DNA of 64,000 nucleotides, from assembly GCA_032622095.1 (NCBI GenBank), contig CP136064.1, forward strand, positions 259,949,863 to 260,013,862. Direction: 5' to 3'. Source of the stretch: Siphonodentalium dalli (taxonomy: Eukaryota > Mollusca > Scaphopoda > Gadilida > Siphonodentaliidae). This document shows positions 59,201 to 62,200 of this stretch, in pieces. The stretch's first letter is position 1; every line of letters begins with the position of its first letter. The translations under genes and the position numbers were made by a program. The notes below the pieces were generated by a model, which was given only the letters and a program-made list of their open reading frames with translations, had not been told where the DNA came from and ran no database searches.

Positions 59201-62200
59201 AGTTACAGACATTTCTATTGGCTGAATAGGGAAGTCAATTGGGAATTGGCCAATGAGGAAATGTGTTAACATAATGTCACAACTCTGCTAGACTTCTGAC
59301 CTCGTGTTACCGTAAAACCGGTAAAATTAGAAGGAATTAATTTCCCCAACTCGCAGCGATCGTTTCAATAAAATTTAACAGAGCAGTTTCCAGGGTTTTC
59401 AAGGAGGGGGGATTGGATTCAAGGGTTATCCAGGGCCCTTGAAAATAAATAATTTATTTCCAGGGTTTTCCAGGAGTTTCCAGGACCCGCGGGAACCCTG
59501 CAATGGGAAATATGTATCCAGATTCCAGAAATGAGAATGTTCAATCTCAGCCTGGAGCAAGTTTCTATAAAATGTACTGAAATTGTTTCATATAAATTAT
59601 GTTTTTTTTTCGAAATACAAAATGCGAATAAAAAGGTTGCACATGCAGGGTTTCTGAACCATGCACACGGGCCTGATTGCGAGGTTAGAGACCATGCGTG
59701 CGGGCCTGATCATGTGGTTACAAAACCATGCGCACAGGCCTGATAGCGGGGTTACGAAACCATGCATGCGGGCCTGATCGCGGGTTTATGGAACCATGCA
59801 TGCGGGCCTGATCGCGTGGTTACAAAACCATGCGCACAGGCCTGATAGCGGGGTTTCGGAACCATGCGCACAGGCCCGATTGCAGGGTTACGGAACCATG
59901 CGCACAGGCCTGGGTCGCTGGGTTACGGAACCATGCGTGCGGGTCTGATCGCAGGGTTATGGAACCATGCATGCGGGCCTGATCGCGTGGTTACAAAACC
60001 ATGCGCACGGGCCTGATAGCGGGGTTACTGAACCATGCGCGTGGACCAAATCGTGAGGTTATGGAACCATGCGCGCGAGCCTGATGGTCCAGCTCCGTGG
60101 TCCAGTGGTCAGGGTGTCGAATTTGTATTCGCAGTAAACACAGCGATGCAAGTTCACAGCTTGTCGATGGTCTATTGTGAGTCTTCACACAGCAGTGGCT
60201 TGGCCGCTTTGAGCGATGTGCGATTGTCGGATTGTTCGCCATTTCAAATCCCGTGCCAAGTTGTGACCCTTGAGCAAGGTCGTTTGTACTGTGTCGGCTT
60301 TGCACCAATCATGCATTAATCGAGTACCTGTCAGTTTGTCAAACTGTTGACTATCAGAGCATGTTCTGATCAAACTAGAGCAGTGCCAGCATTGGCTGCA
60401 GCCAGTTCATTGGTTGGCTTGTACCAAAAATACTGGGCTAATATTGTAATGTTTAAAAGCGTGTTAGAGCAAGTATGGCTATATAAAACTGTCATTATTT
60501 ATATGAAAGTTACATTACAAATTTGGAACTTTAAAATAAAATGATGAAAAACATATGACTCAAAACTGCTAAGGGCTTTTCACAGAAAGGAATGCCATTT
60601 TAATTTCAAAAGTGGTCTTTGCAGAGATTACATACTTTTTGTGTACACCAACATATACGCATTCCTTGAGGAGTGGCAGCCTTTATAGAGGTTACATACT
60701 TTTTGTGTTAGCGCTGCGTAATGTATACACCAACATATACGCATTCCTTGAGGAGTGGCAGCCTTTATAGAGATTACATACTTTTTGTGTTAGCGCTGCG
60801 TAATGTATACACCAACATATACGCATTCCTTGAGGAGTGGCAGCCTTTATAGAGATTACATACTTTTTGTGTTAGCGCTGCGTAATGTATACACCAACAT
60901 ATACGCATTCCTTGAGGAGTGGCAGCCTTTATAGAGATTACATACTTTTTGTATTAGAGCTGCGTAATGTATACACCAACATATACGCATTCCTTGAGGA
61001 GTGGCAGCCTTTATAGAGATTACATACTTTTTGTGTTAGCGCTGCGTAATGTATACACCAACATATACGCATTCCTTGAGGAGTGGCAGCCTTTATAGAG
61101 ATTACATACTTTTTGTGTTAGCACTGCGTAATGTATAAACCAACATATACGCATTCTTTAAAGGAGTGGCAGCCTTTTATAGAGATTACATACTTTTTGT
61201 ATTAGAGCTGCGTAATGTATACACCAACATATACGCATTCCTTGAGGAGTGGCAGCCTTTATAGAGATTACATACTTTTTGTGTTAGCGCTGCGTAATGT
61301 ATACACCAACATATACGCATTCCTTGAGGAGTGGCAGCCTTTATAGAGATTACATACTTTTTGTGTTAGCGCTGCGTAATGTATACACCAACATATACGC
61401 ATTCCTTGAGGAGTGGCAGCCTTTATAGAGATTACATACTTTTTGTGTTAGCACTGCGTAATGTATAAACCAACATATACGCATTCTTTAAAGGAGTGGC
61501 AGCCTTTTATAGAGATTACATACTTTTTGTATTAGAGCTGCGTAATGTATACACCAACATATACGCATTCCTTGAGGAGTGGCAGCCTTTATAGAGATTA
61601 CATACTTTTTGTGTTAGCGCTGCGTAATGTATACACCAACATATACGCATTCCTTGAGGAGTGGCAGCCTTTATAGAGATTACATACTTTTTGTGTTAGC
61701 GCTGCGTAATGTAAACACCAACATATACGCATTCCTTGAGGAGTGGCAGCCTTTATAGAGATTACATACTTTTTGTATTAGAGCTGCGTAATGTATACAC
61801 CAACATATACGCATTCCTTGAGGAGTGGCAGCCTTTATAGAGATTACATACTTTTTGTGTTAGCGCTGCGTAATGTATACACCAACATATACGCATTCCT
61901 TGAGGAGTGGCAGCCTTTATAGAGATTACATACTTTTTGTGTTAGCGCTGCGTAATGTATACACCAACATATACGCATTCCTTGAGGAGTGGCAGCCTTT
62001 CGGGGCTTTTGCTTCTTTTGCATTGTCGTCTGTAAATATGAAAAATAGTTCAAATTAGACTGCATAAAAATTAAAAATATAAAAGATTGAACAGGTTTCT
62101 TTCGTATTTGCGAGCCAGTCACTTCAGCTGAGATAGTTTTTTTCAGCTAGTCACTTTTTTCTTACATTCTTTATCAATTTTTATCATTTAAAAAAAAAAA

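Larger units (their letters stand above)
58240..59500. mobile_element. hAT-like transposon remnant, CAGGGTTC ends
   Basis: Begins CAGGGTTCTTG and ends GGGAACCCTG (inverted), with repeated 'ttttccagg' motifs inside both ends. Contains two coding remnants on opposite strands (next two entries). No 8-bp target duplication is visible. It lies in the USP48 e2-e3 intron. Confidence 0.75.

Noticed and set aside
60088-60310. Functional tRNA gene
   Set aside because: A-box- and B-box-like motifs are ~140 bp apart and no cloverleaf can be drawn; listed as SINE-like only.
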